This document shows, piece after piece, positions 45,621 to 58,214 of a stretch of 64,000 bases of DNA; positions within the stretch are counted from its first letter, which is position 1; each line of letters begins with the position of its first letter. The stretch covers positions 41,357,377 through 41,421,376 of the forward strand of contig OX381708.1 of assembly GCA_947462335.1 (NCBI GenBank), read 5' to 3'. The position numbers and the translations under genes are program-made. Source of the DNA: Harmothoe impar. Lineage: Eukaryota; Annelida; Polychaeta; Phyllodocida; Polynoidae. The notes below the pieces were generated by a model. The model did no database searches and had not been told where the DNA came from. It was given only the letters and a program-made list of their open reading frames with translations.

Positions 45621-45781
45621 GGGAATGACCTACAGTCTGCCAGCGGTCAGTAGTCCCAATATGACTATTATTGAATACCTGTATGACATATACCCAGCCC
45701 ACCCATTGGGTATTAGCCAGTGGTGCCCTGGCCAGGAGCCTAGAATCCAGCTGCCCAGTTATTCCTATCAGATCAGCAAAG
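45621..45781 (+). CDS. Candidate internal exon, unknown host protein
   Basis: 161 nt between acceptor TTCCTTTTATAGCAG and donor AAAG|GTTAGC. The frame reads MTYSLPAVSSPNMTIIEYLY and continues DIYPAHPLGISQW through PSYSYQISK, a natural-looking extracellular or adaptor-type sequence. The opposite strand also has a plausible acceptor and donor here, so the strand is not certain. Confidence 0.4.
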
Positions 45782-46821
45782 GTTAGCACATGGCAGGGGT
45801 ATTGCAGGATGTGCATGCCTTGGGTGCATTTAGGTGGCCTTATACAACACTCACATAAAACACCATAAGGAAAAGGAAAATAACTAAAGAAGGGGTAAGC
45901 CTAAAGTTATAGCATGTCTAACACTTTATTTATTCCCCCATGTGGGTGTTACAATTATAATGGTGGCACCTACGTGTCCCACAGTTACAGCAGGTGGATC
46001 ATTTTTATACTCCTAGTTTTGAGGATAATGTTCTCAACATCTTCTATTATCCTGCCCTATATACATGACCATGTATAGGCCATAGTATGAGCAGTAAATA
46101 GACCCATGAACATGTACTCTCTCCAGTACCCCTATAGTCCTCATATAGGCACGTTCAGTAGGGTGGAAGCATGTACTGTTAAGGGCCAGGCCTACTTAGG
46201 GTTGTCACATATAGCTAGTGTGTGTATATAAACATGTTTACCCAACACAGTCTGAGTTGGGAGGTCATGAATATGCAACCCAACGCAATGTCAGGTGCCA
46301 TGTATATGCATCATGCGTTGACATTCAGGGACATTGAGGTGTGTCTTTGAATGGACATACTTGCATGCTCGACAACATTTACATTTTAAGAGGACCGTAA
46401 TGCTGGTAGCATTGTGCTATATAATTCCAGGGTTAAGGCAAGTACAGGGAGTAGGTAAGTGAAATATATTGTTTCTGAAGTAAATATGACTTATATCATG
46501 CATCCTTAAAGGACTTCTTTATTGCCAAAAATATAAATCATGTACATTCCAATTTCTAAACTCTCATTACACATGTACCCTAGAATTATACTATGCAGGG
46601 TGTAGCTGCCAACAGGTCACTGACATGATATGTCATTGATCAATATTCATACCATAGAAACAGCAATTTATAATTCTGAAAAGATAGAATAGTAGAAGGC
46701 TAAATTTTAGGTAGGTCTAAATCCCATTTTCAGGACAACGTGAATCAGCCAGACAAGTAATGCTTGACCAGTATGCAATAACAACAAACAGAGGGCCAGA
46801 CAGGGCTTATTGATTTTCTAC

Positions 46822-46907
46822 ATAGTTGATTATATTTCGCTGGTATGGTTCATGTGAGGCCCAGAGGTGATCCACCACCATACTGCTGTCAGGGATCAGC
46901 CTGTACA
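46822..46907 (-). CDS. Candidate short exon, unknown host protein
   Basis: Minus-strand segment from acceptor CTCGTGCCAG to donor CAACTAT|GTAGAA, encoding VYRLIPDSSMVVDHLWASHE and onward to IINY. It is protein-like but short, and I recognise no family. Confidence 0.35.
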
Positions 46908-47866
46908 CTGGCACGAGCGCTGCAAATCATTCTCACCTTAAGCATTAAGGATGGATTCCATGACTGTGTTGTACAGTTATAAACTAGACTATGGTTTATA
47001 AAAAGATTGATGTCACTCAATGTTCAACATTCTATAGCTATGTTGCTGGTGCCAGGCGGCCACTCAATGGAATTACATTTTTTACTTAACTTTACCAACT
47101 CCAGCTGATGGCTTATCAAAGATAGTGGATTATACCCATGGAATCCTTACTTGATGCTAGTATTTCTATCATCAGCTGTGCATCTACCCTCCAGCTGAAT
47201 AATATGCTGAATGATTATATTACATGTACATCATATCATATCTCTATAGTCTCCTGCTACCTACCATTACTATTTCTAAGTTATTTCTATGGATGTACAA
47301 CCTTTTATCCAATTCCTTTCCTATCTGTATGGGCTATAAGGATGCCCTTTATTGTTTGATTGGCTAGGGGCCAACTTGGTCAGTTGGTCGGCTGTGTTGG
47401 TGTATAAACCCTATAGTAGTATTGCTGAATGGGGTATAGGGTGTGGGCATTGAACCAGCAGCTGTTACTTTATTGTAGGATAGGTCAGAGTGGGCAGACA
47501 TTAATTGAAGTATTGTATAGCCTACATTAATGTAATATATAAGTAAATTTAGACATATTTTCTAATGTGCATCTTCCAATGAGGATAGGGTGTATGGGAC
47601 TAAATAAAAATGGGTTGAGGTGGTTATATCATGAAATACTGTAGACATGTAATACTCTATATATGACAAAATGAAGCTTAATTGCTTAATATACAAGAGT
47701 ATTACTCAATTGTTCAGCAGATATGAAGATATGAATATGACCTTAAGTGATGCTATATTATGTCTATGGATTTTGTTCCCTCCCCCCATTTGAGAGACTG
47801 GTATTGTAAGTGCATGCCGATATTAAAGTTAGATCCCCATTACTGGCCTACATGGTGGTGCATGCA

Positions 47867-47910
47867 TAAGCTCCTTATATTTAATATATATATTAAATAT
47901 AAGGAGCTTA
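47867..47910. repeat. 44-bp perfect palindrome
   Basis: TAAGCTCCTTATATTTAATA and its exact reverse complement meet with only four A/T bases at the centre. It could extrude as a cruciform, or could be a palindromic tail of a lost element. Confidence 0.95.
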
Positions 47911-48169
47911 TTTTGGTGCCAACCACTCGCAATTAATCCCATACTTAGGCATTACAGTGTGCTATACCTACTTTAATACAAAGCTTTTAGAAGGTTATAA
48001 CTACTTCTAATCAGCTTGAGATGGTTCATATCACCTTCAAGCTGCCAAATTAAAGGATTTAATAATTTATAGAGGGTGGTCTTAACACTTCAGTAATAGG
48101 AAGTATTCCCTGACCGAGTTACTGCCCTTGCACTGCATAAGGAGAATGAATACCTAGTGTTTGACGTTC

Positions 48170-48330
48170 GACCACTTTGGGGGGGGGGGGACATGTCCCT
48201 GCTCCCCCCTCACTTTTGACCAACCCTAAAAAGGTCAAACCTAAAAGGTCAAGCCGAAAAAGGTAAAAATTGGCCAGAACCCCCCCCCCCCATTGTCCCC
48301 TCCACTTTGAAAATGCTTGCCACGCCCCTA
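48170..48330 (-). repeat. C-rich dispersed repeat fragment
   Basis: It holds a G14 run, a C14 run, AAAAGGTCAA words and a GGGGCGTGGCAAGCATTTTC segment. GCCACGCCCCT recurs near 54508. The minus-strand open frame across it is a by-product of the repeat. Confidence 0.4.
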
Positions 48331-48478
48331 CATTGTTTTCTCTCCTTGGGTTCTCTTCCAGAGCCAATGCAATGTTTTCAAAACCCAGGCACAGAGTTTT
48401 AAAGTTGCTACCTCCTCCGATCAATAACTTCCAGATATAAGGCACCCAGGCACAATCACATACCATTGTTTATAGAAC

Positions 48479-48674
48479 CCTGAAGATGATTCCAGGTAAA
48501 CATGAAAGCTGAGGAAAGCAAATCTGAATATGATACATCTAAATCCATCTGTTTGGCCAAGGCATACCATTCACCACCACTGCCCATTCTACCCTCACAA
48601 CAGTCAACAAAATGATCAGATGACATCCATCCACCAGAGCACACAAACCTTTTTCTCCCATAGAGGTGCAACTT
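48479..48674 (-). CDS. Candidate internal exon, Cys/Trp-containing domain
   Basis: The minus-strand frame begins after acceptor GTAGGCTCAG and reads KLHLYGRKRFVCSGGWMSSD, then HFVDCCEGRMGSGGEWYALA and a FMFTWNHLQ end. Composition and the spaced Cys and Trp residues look like a real folded domain. The donor (CAGG|GTTCTA) is weak. I recognise no family. Confidence 0.45.
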
Positions 48675-49437
48675 CTGAGCCTACTTCTGTCCACACCACA
48701 GACGGCCTTGGGCCTTGGGGTCAGAGGTAGGGTCAGAGGGCATAGGTCAGGTGTGAGGTCAAAGGCCATGTGGCAGGTGTTTCTGTTTGGCCCAGGGCCT
48801 TATTAATGGTGACCGGAATCAGGCAGAAAAGTGGATCACAGGGCGGTCTACACCATGGCCATTTAGCAGTTTAGGTACCAGGAGGTTAGGTACTGAAGCC
48901 AGAAGCCAGAGGCAGAGTGGTAAAGCTGTTAATATTTTTTCCTCTTTTTGGTGGGGGGGGGGGGGTGTTGAGATGGGGAGGGTGGTTGCACAGATAATAT
49001 ACAAATCAATATTGTAGTACATGCACAATTAAAACTACCGGTATGGCCCAAGCACTGGAGTTTTATGGCAGTTTTAACTATTTGTAGAATTTCAGAAATT
49101 ATAAATGGTGGAATTGCCCACTCCCTCACCATAAATAGACAATGAAACTGTTATTTGTCTGTAGAAGAAACTAACTGGATGAGCATTTCTATTCTTGGAG
49201 CAGAATAGGCATGGAGAATATTGTCTGATGATCTTCTGGCACTAATCTCCCATTCCAAACTTATGTGAGGCTTTTCCGGTAAAATATTTGACATAATATA
49301 TTATGGAAACAAGAAGCTCTCTGGTGTCATCAGAACCTGCACATCAGCTGCTATAAGCCCCCAGACTGGGCCCTCTCCCCATGCCTCAGCTGGAGGTACC
49401 GGTAGTGTCATATCATCCACCCAGCTCAGTGGTTTGG

Positions 49438-49560
49438 GCAACAAACACTGATAAAGGCCTTATGCACCCTTCCCAGTGTGAAGTACTAACATTCACCCAC
49501 CTCATAGTGGGCACTGGTGGATCAAATAGCCATGTCTGAATAGGCATGTGGAAGATGAAG
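49438..49560 (+). repeat. Diverged dispersed repeat, copy 1
   Basis: The order ACAAACACTG, TTATGCACCC, GTGTGAAGTACTAAC, GGGCACTGGTGGATC, ATAGCC, GAAGTGAAT recurs in the same orientation at 49963-50080 with about 25% differences. Confidence 0.55.
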
Positions 49561-49586
49561 TGAATCCATGCATTATACGGTATAAC

Positions 49587-49800
49587 CATTAGTGAGTCTA
49601 TGGTAGAAATGAGGGAGACAATTGACTCGAGCTAAAACTGTGAATTCCAAAACTGAAAGCTGCAATTCGTGTAAATATAAAGAATGGGCCATATTATTGA
49701 TGTCGTCAAAAACAATATGATGAAAAGCTGGATCACGTGACGATCGACCGACAACATCCAGAGGGAAATATTGGCATTGGTTAAACTGAAAATATTCCAT
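49587..49800 (-). CDS. Candidate internal exon, possibly nuclear-receptor ligand-binding domain
   Basis: 214 nt from a strong acceptor (CAATTCTCACTTTCAG) to a moderate donor (AATG|GTTATA). The frame starts MEYFQFNQCQYFPLDVVG and contains IVFDDINNMAHSLYLHELQL followed by SVLEFTVLARVNCLP. The spacing of L-x-L-x-x-x-E/Q-x-x-x-L-x-x-x-x-L resembles helices 7-9 of nuclear-receptor ligand-binding domains, but only loosely. A different helical domain is equally possible. Confidence 0.35.
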
Positions 49801-49962
49801 CTGAAAGTGAGAATTGTATGTGCTTCATAATTAGCCATTAAATCTTGCACAGGTTGGTTTTGGTCATATCGTTTACTTCTTCCCGGGTAACTGGGAGGAT
49901 CCCGCATGGTTAAGATGGTAGCCACCATCAGGTGACCATCTACATGTTTGCAGCAGGATACA

Positions 49963-50080
49963 AACATTTGTTAAGGCGTTATGTACCCACCTGGTGTGAA
50001 GAACTAACACACACCAATCCGATAGTGTGCACGGGTGGATCCTATAGCCAGGTGAGGAGGGTGAAGTGAATGCATTTATG
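49963..50080 (+). repeat. Diverged dispersed repeat, copy 2
   Basis: Same-orientation relative of 49438-49560 (ACAAACATTTG, TTATGTACCC, GTGTGAAGAACTAAC, GTGCACGGGTGGATC, ATAGCC, GAAGTGAAT). Confidence 0.55.
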
Positions 50081-50764
50081 TATACAAACAGGAGGGAAGT
50101 GGGCCTGGTTCTGATAACATCTAGTGCACGAGAACAGCTGCATACTTTGTTCAATTGTTGGGATCAAAATGGATCCATCCATCACGATTAACAAGGTCTT
50201 GTGGTATTATTTGTTACATAGCATTGAGCCTGTCTGAGCTGAAAATGAGTCCTACAAAATTGATACTTTACAGCAAAATAAAGCATAAATGTTGTGAAGG
50301 GTGAAGGGTTGAGCCGCGTGAAACAGTTTGATCGATATATCCAGCGATTTAAAAAGATGCTTGAACATTTCTGGATGAGGCGAAAACCTATATTTAGGCC
50401 TCCTGCCAATAGCATTAGAATGATGATATTCAGAATTATGAAGAAATACTAGTGATTATATCAGGTTCAGTAGTGGAACCTCAGTGCAGAGACAGCCAAC
50501 TAAATGACAGTGGGCAGATGGCTAGTACCCACATAATTGAGATGATGTATGACCTTATAGGTCATCAGTATATGGCCACTGGTCAGTGGGGAAGCTAACA
50601 CCTAAATGTGTGATGCCTATGGGGTCTGTCATAATAACGCTAGGTTCTGGACCTTTGAGGCTGGAAGATGACCAATACTTAGTCAATCTGGTCTGGACTG
50701 ACCCATGATGTACACTGACACTGGGTGGGGATGGGAGGCGGACTCCTGCCATATAGTGTGTTAC

Positions 50765-51850
50765 CTACGGTGGCCGACAAGGCTCACTCAAAAAAAATAG
50801 TATGAAAATATAAAGATTTTTTTTTTCACTATAAAAAATGGGGAGAAAAAATTTTTATAATTATTTTCAGAAGTGATTTTTTTAAAAAGATTTTTTAACA
50901 TTGAAAATAGTTGCTGTCAACTGTCAACAGCAAAAATTGTTGCTGTCAACTGTCAACTTTTTCAAATTTATCATCTTTTTCAGAAGTGAAAAAAATATTT
51001 TTATTTTCTAACATTGAAAATAGTTGCTGTCAACTGTCAACAGCGAAAATTGTTGCTGTCAACTGTCAACTTTTCAAATTTATCATTTTTTTCAGAAGTG
51101 AAAAAAAAAATCTTTATTTTTTAACATTGAAAATAGTTGCTGTCAACTGTCAACAGCGAAAATTGTTGCTGTCAACTGTCAACTTTTTCAGCATTCTGCT
51201 CTCCAAGCACATTCTGCCATCAGCAAATGAGATGAGCCTTGTGATTGGTCCTATGTGGTGGGTACTTGAAGTAGGGCAAAGAAATACTTGAAGTAGGGAT
51301 TTCAACGCGGACTATTTTTTACCACTTCTCTTGTCCTGTTTATGACCGGTCATAAACAGGAAAGTTCCTGTTTATGACTGCTCATAAACAGGAACTTTCC
51401 TAATGCACTACGACTTTTCCATGGCCTAGCAGGGTTACTGTGTTAGATTCTTGGCCAATTTGTTGCAGTAGTTTCCGAGAAATCACTAAAAATGCAAAAA
51501 CACAACAATCTTCATTCCCATATAGGCCTATGGAGCAAGTTGAGCCAGCAGAGAAATCCCTACTGCAAGTATTTCAAGTACCCACCACCAAGGACCAATC
51601 ACAAGGCTCATCTCATTTGCTGATGGCAGAATGTGCTTAGAGAGCAGAATGTCGAAAAAGTTGACAGTTGACAGCAGCGATTTCCACAGTTGACAGTTGA
51701 CAGCAAGTATTTTCTATGTTTAAAAAATTCCAAAAAAGAAAAATCACTTCCGAAAAAAAAAAAAAAAAATGTCCCCATGTTTATAATGAAATTTTTTTTT
51801 TTAATTTCATAGTACTTTTTTTTTGGAGTGAGCCTTGTCGGCCACCGTAG
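50765..51850. mobile_element. 1.09-kb fold-back element with tandem-repeat arm
   Basis: The terminal repeat CTACGGTGGCCGACAAGGCT followed by CACTC is mirrored exactly at the other end, and TAC flanks both sides (50762-50764, 51851-51853) as a likely 3-bp duplication. The inner arms are also inverted copies (GTACTTGAAGTAGGG and the GATTGGTCC, AAATGAGATGAGCC segments). The left arm has expanded to three ~115-bp repeats of TTGCTGTCAACTGTCAAC, against about one on the right. The centre holds two TTCCTGTTTATGA-type hairpins. It is non-coding. Confidence 0.85.
50900..51190. repeat. ~115-bp tandem repeat within the fold-back arm
   Basis: Three copies carry GAAAATAGTTGCTGTCAACT, GTCAACAGC and TTGTTGCTGTCAACTGTCAA, separated by T-rich DNA with TTCAGAAGTGAAAAAA. 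The plus-strand ORF over it is repeat-derived. Confidence 0.85.
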
Positions 51851-52568
51851 TACGTAACCTGGTTATTGTATGTGAACTTCCATCTTGTCCCTCAATAATG
51901 TTGTTGGCGGACTGTTATGTTATTTGTATTTAAGCAGACGTAGTAGGTTGGCAGTTAAGAATCAGAAAAAATTAATATTGATCTTGGATGAAAGGATTCA
52001 GATCATATGGTCAGTTTTCTTTTATGTGTACCTTGGGATTAGTTGGGGATCGAGCGAGGTCCCGGTTGCCAGACCTTCACAGGGGTGTTCGATATACCAA
52101 ATGACACAGGGAAAAATGTGATGCTTTGTGAAAATGAGTAACAGTTTAGTGCTTGTGTGGTTTCCAGCTAAAGTTTATCCCGCCCCTTGTAGATCTGTCG
52201 GCAGTCAACCTATTGCAACCCTATAGTCGCTGGTCGATGCTGCTGTATGCTGCCCATCATCATCATCCACACTCTTCAAGCTGATCCTAGGAATCAGGAT
52301 AGCCATAGGCACTAATGGTGAAATCAGAGTAAATCAATCTGTTTGGAGAGTGTTGACTATTAAGTATAGGGTAGCTTGTGTGGGTGGGGCCTGAGGTCAA
52401 AGGGCATGACACCCACACCCAGCTTGGGAACAATGCTGCTTGACCAGTGGGCTGGACAGAGTGACCCCAATACCCTCTGGTGACAATGGGCTTTGGGGAG
52501 TGACAAAAGCCACCTTTTAACATTGACACTACGCCCTGGCTCTCATTTGACCAAATGACCATAAAAGA

Positions 52569-52935
52569 TTAAAAAGACTCCTCACACCTAATCTCAAAAA
52601 GCCAAATCTGGTCTCCACTCCTATCAATATCAAAGTCAACATCATTGACAAACTTCAAAGGATGGGGAGGTGGGTATGCATGTCGCTGGTGGGAGATGAT
52701 AATGGTAATATGATCCACTTGTTTTAATCTGGGATTACATAGGGGATTATCCAGATAACACAGGTTAACAAAGGAAGGATCAGGGCCATCATTATTGGGA
52801 CCATTACGAAGTGCTAACAAAGGAGGGGGAGCTTGAGGTGTCTCCATAAAGGGAAGGCCACGCTCAACTATGCGCATTCAATCCCATAGTACAATGGCAA
52901 TTATAACATCTAACGAGGGGAGGTCTGGATCTCTT
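52569..52935 (-). CDS. Candidate exon or retained ORF, unknown host protein (one in-frame stop)
   Basis: One minus-strand frame is protein-like over about 120 codons. It begins near 52970 with HQVLGSARDPDLPSLDVI, meets a TGA near 52880, then runs ERGLPFMETPQAPPPLLALR through LCYLDNPLCNPRLKQVDHI to FVNDVDFDIDRSGDQIWLFE. A possible donor, GATTAG|GTGTGAGG, lies before the final stop. The TGA means either two exons, a pseudogene, or an intron I cannot place. I do not recognise the family. Confidence 0.4.
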
Positions 52936-55900
52936 GCACTGCCCAAGACTTGATGCGAGGTATTTACTGAGAAGCGGCTGGGTCGTACCAGGAATCAGGA
53001 ATTTATATTTCCTCATTAATATATTAACTAACAGCAACCAAGGTAAATAGGTTTCCAACGTTTATAGTGAAAATTCTATACCATAGGAAACACACTTAAT
53101 ACGGAAGCCCTCGGTCATGATGCCATAGGTAGTAAGCAATACAGTCAGCCAATTCATTCTTAGTATAGTAAAGTAATTATGTTAATGTATACGGTCAGGT
53201 TTCAGATATCAAACCAAGGGGAAAATAAGTCAATGAACAAGAGCATGCTTATTCTAATATGAGTGTGCAAGAAAGGATTTAAACTCATACATAGACATTG
53301 CCATGCAGGATAAAAGACAAGTAATATTTCAACAACCTTCCATAAGGTCCATGGTCACAGATCTATATCAACTTTAATCCATGCGGCCAGACCTTTACCA
53401 GCTGGAGCCTTGCATAGAAGATGCCAGTGTGTCTGATGTGGATGGGAGTGTAGGGAGGAGGGCCAAGTTGGCTGTGATGTCCATGGATTACTCTGCCCTG
53501 TTTACATTGTCTATGTCACTACATACCCAGCCAACATAGGTCAAGAGAACAACATGCCTGTCTATTTTACTAAGGATATTATTCTGACACAGGGATGACC
53601 CAGTGTCGTGTACAGATACATTTACCTTAGATACTAGTAGATTATCATAACAGCATGTGGCCAGTGGGCGATATTAAAGGGTGCCAAGACCAACACCATA
53701 AAAACAATGCCATGGAAGAGATGGTAGGATGAAAGCAGCATTTGGTGAATTATTGAATATCTATCAATAAGCAAAACGTCACAACCACCCATAGTGGCCT
53801 TATCAGAGGAACAATTTGGTCGACCAGATTATATCTCCTGTAATCATGGTTGATTGCTACCATGATCATGGCATGTGCTCTGTAGGGAATGCGCCCCTAT
53901 CAGTCATTTGCATCCTAAAAAGGCTACCATGTCTATGATATCCATTTAATAATCGATTAATCATATTATAGATCTATTGGTGGTCAGGATGGGTGTGGTG
54001 GGGGGTGAAGGTCATAGCGGGTGAAGGGTCAATGATAATAATCAGCGGCAGAGTGTGAAATCAGAGTGGCATCAGTTATTAAAATTACCACCTCCCTCAA
54101 AAGGATTTGCTCACGGTATCTGTTAATGTATTCAGTTCTATACTTATCTAAAAACGATCCATCAGCTGCAAACTGTAAATGTCAATGATTATGTTTCTGT
54201 TGATAGGGGATAGCTCTGCAGGATATATATCTAGAATAACTACTGAACAAGTCAACTTCTACAATGAGAGATACTATTAATTTTATTTAAACCCAATATT
54301 GTCATCTTGTTCTTGCATTCGGGTGGTATACTATTCTTTCGTTAATCTAGTGTCAATATACCGAGCATAAGGTGTAGGGAATGATAACCAGTTTTAAAGT
54401 GAGACGGGGCAAAGAGGGCTTCTGGTTGACATTCTAGTTTTGACTTTTATTTTTGGGCTTGGTCAAAATATGAGGGGAGATGCTCATCCCACTCCATCCA
54501 TCCATTGCCACGCCCCTGCATCAATGCATGGGGACTTAGATCGGTGGCAAGCCCCACTGAGGATCCAGCTGGCGGTGTAGTGGAGGGCTCCGGGCGTGGG
54601 TTGTCGGGCCTACCTGGGACCAGGAGCGGTAACACTAAGCAGCTGGCCCTGAGATCTGACACCACCTCCAAGATGAGAGCAATTCATTGAGCAACTCTTC
54701 ACTCATACTGTGTCTAGGACCAGCTGGCCTTGTTACATGTACATCTCAAGATGGGAGCATGCCAATTAACATTGTGCTCACCTATAATCTGCCCACAAGG
54801 AGCTGTATGGTCATGATACTTTAGCCATGATGACAGCAATTCACTGAGCACGTCGTCATTATAATGCGTTGTCATTATAAGCAGATGGTTCTGATGCCTC
54901 ATGCAAGAATAGGGGTGGTGTACATGATAATACTCTGTCCCTGGGACATAGTTGTGTTAGTTAACATAGTTGTATTAACATTTCCCTTCACTTTATGGAG
55001 TTTCTGCTTCCACAGCCTGCCACGGGGCTCAAGACAGAGTGTAGACCACACAAGATTGTCTTAGACTTTTTTTTCTCCCAGAGATACTAACCTACAGTTA
55101 GAGTATGAGGTGAGTAGGTTCACACATAGTTTACACCTAGACACAAGCCACACGTTCATTCAATATTCTCCCCTGACAGAGGATGTTTTAATTGATCGTT
55201 TTGGTGGCTATGTTAGAAGGGGCCTTCAGCATTACTGCCATAACTCTCACGTTAGGGAGTGGTTATTTCAACCGCATGGGAGGAAGCTGGGAATTAGGCA
55301 ATGTCTTTTCGCGCAAGCACGCCTATCGTTATCCACGGGGGAAGGGGGTGGATAAATTTATTATATAGTAGATCTATAGTAACATACTTTAATGTTCGCT
55401 AAACGGTTGTCTAAATTCTCTTAGTCCCCAGAATTCACCAACGCCCCCCTCCCTCGTTTTGAGAAAATGACCGCTCCCTCAATGTGTGATCAGTCTGATT
55501 CATTAGTATTGATTATGAGGCTTAAATAGATGACAAATTACTACAGTCCCTGCATGCTGTAATTACAGGTGTCATCCAACCGTGATAATCCTATTTCTAG
55601 ATTCAACTTGAGGGCTCCACAAATCCATATCAATCAGGATCTAGCTCAAATCCACTTTTGCATCATAGTTTATTAGACTAATATTAGAGAGGACTAATCA
55701 CATTTACGATATTTGATAATATATGATAATTCATTTGATTTATACTCTCAACAATACTTATCCAAATGCTGTTTGGATTTTGTTATATGATAACCGTTAA
55801 AATTCCTGATAGCTATGTGTTGGATTGTCTCAGCTCTAGAATGAGAATGCATGTAATTCATAGAGAATAAGTATTTAAAAGTACATACAACTGTACAACT

Positions 55901-57798
55901 AAAGGCATATAACTTGCTGCCCCGGCAGCAACATTCCGAGTGCAGGCATGACAGGTACTCAGCCTTTATATACGGCGGCCTGGGGTTTACTACATTAAAC
56001 TCAGATTTACTTCCTGATTTGGTAGGCTGCAATACCCAGCCTATTGGCAATTCTTGCTCTGGGCCTTCTGTGCATCACTAGGTACACAAACACAATTATT
56101 GATCTGTTATCCACCTTTAACGATTTTAACCGTTTCTAAAAGGCTTTCATGAAAACTAAATAGAGGGTGACCGGAAGTGAGGGGTCGAATGGCATTATGG
56201 TTCTTTGGGCATGCGCGGTGAGGCAGAATACCCTCTGGTGTTGGTAAGACGCTGGTATTATTGATTCTGACACTACTTGAACTAGGTAAGCAACGCATAT
56301 TTGTTTTAGATTCAATGCACCCTTTAAAAGGACCGGTCCTCAATTTTTGTGTTAAGGTTTTACAATTCACATAATTATGATAGCTGAATTTTAGTTCTTG
56401 TCCAAAGCATAGGTCACCAGCAAATGGTATGATGTATGCTTTCTATGCAAATAATGAAAATAAGAATTAAATAAGCTACTGGTTTTAAAACATCTTTATT
56501 TGGTTTGACCTGACTTTATTTTGACAACTTACCTGATACATTGGGATTGGGGAGTGGGGACTGTGGTTGTTATGCAGTATGTGGTAATGACTTTATGTCA
56601 TTTGTTGCTTATACAATTGGCATTGACTGCAATAGCTTGTCAAAGTTTCCAATCATCAATAGCAGCTGGTGCAATAGCCTACAATATGGCAACAGATTAT
56701 TTTTTTCGTGTGAATAAAAAGAAGTAGCCTTTTATCATCGGCACAGCAGTACTAGTCAAAAATCACAGAAAGTGTGCATATGGGGCTTCGGAGTAAATGG
56801 TGGGGTCTGAAAATAAATCTTGGAGTATCTTGAAGAAATTTCTTTCAGGTAATGTATAGGTGTTGGTTTACCTCCTCATGAAGTTTTATGAGTTAAATAT
56901 GAAAACCGTTGCTATGGCAACACCTCAAACCTAGATACCCTGGAAACAATGTCCGGGCGAGTGACATTTGGGATATTTTTCTCAAGGGATAGCCAAATAA
57001 TTTCTTATCTGTGTTTGGTCCTTATTCATATATTTTTTCTTATTGAAGTAGGTCCTAGGAGTTATTTTTGAGTGCTTTCGGCTATGAATGATTGATATAT
57101 TCCTTGGCATTGAGTAATTTTGCACAGCAGCAAGACATACATTTTACCTTAATTTCAGCTCCTTAAATATGCATTACTTGTCGTTTTGGCTAACGTGAAT
57201 ACTGTGTTAGGTAGGAGATGCCATTTATATGGGATACAACGCCCATGGCATATACTTTTAGGTGGTATATAACTTTAGTGGTGCAAAAATCTGCATACGC
57301 CTGTAAATTTCTATTGAAAATGCCTAGTAATAGTGCAAAATGTCACTCGGACGGACATTTTCCCCTTCAAATACCATACATGTGTTTCCCTAGGGTTGAT
57401 ACTATCTCTTAATTTAAATAACACCTCTACCTCCTTTCTTTATATGACATAGGTCTACTTTAACCCTTTACGTTTAATTAGACACTTCTATTCATCAATG
57501 CTAATCTAGAACCATCAGCCAATCACCACAACCCAGACGACGCATAGGACTCCACACTAGAGAAAAACCTGACATCCACAGTTAATTCCACAACACCCCC
57601 TGTCCATTTACTGACATCCCCTGTCCATTCCATAACCTCCCTGTCCATACTCTGACATTTCCAGCTCATTCACGACCCTCCTGTCTATTCTCTAGCATCC
57701 TAAGTCCATTCCACAACCTTCCCTATTTGTCTCTTGACTTTTTCTCTACACATAATTATTAGGTCTATAAATGCATGGTATACTGGACCATTTTTCTC
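52936..57798. other. Non-coding stretch, no gene recognised
   Basis: I found no well-supported exon. Near 55082-55109 and 55180-55340 there are good splice-like signals, but their phases do not fit one another. An ETS site (CCGGAAGTG near 56170) and a GCATGCGC word (near 56211) hint at a promoter. Confidence 0.3.
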
Positions 57799-58214
57799 AG
57801 GAAAACTTTCTTGACTCTAGCTCACATTTTGCTTCATATCAATTGATCTAGAACATATAACAAGATGCAGATTTGCTCATAGCATTAAAGACATATTCCT
57901 CTTTCTGGTGATAGGTCAGCCATCTCTGTAGACCTATTATTACAGTGTGAAATATCCTGTTGACCTTGAGGTGTCACTCGCCTGGACATTTTTCAGGGAA
58001 ACTCTCTTGACTCGCTTCACGTATTGCTTAATATCAATTGATTTATAGCAGATATCAAGATGTGGACTTTTGCATAGCAATACAGAAATATTTCTCTTTC
58101 AATTGGTAGGTCTGCCATTTCTGTAGAACTATTATTACTGTGTGAAATACAGTGTAGACTATTAGGTGTTACTCGCCCGGACATATTTCGCCCGGACATA
58201 TCGCCCGGACATAA
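57799..58214. repeat. 196-bp tandem duplication ending in CGCCCGGACAT repeats
   Basis: Two diverged copies start at CAGG(G/A)AAACT near 57798 and 57994. Both contain ATATCAATTGAT, CTCTTTC, AGGTC-GCCAT-TCTGTAGA and TATTATTAC-GTGTGAAAT. Each ends near a CGCC(C/T)GGACAT word, and three tandem CGCCCGGACATA words follow at 58177-58214. Confidence 0.65.

Noticed and set aside
48119..48466. 115-codon minus-strand ORF
   Set aside because: It runs through C- and G-homopolymers of a dispersed repeat and has no domain character.
55082..55340. 28-nt micro-exon with very good splice sites plus a downstream open segment
   Set aside because: No reading phase keeps both segments open together, so I did not call coding exons; non-coding exons remain possible.
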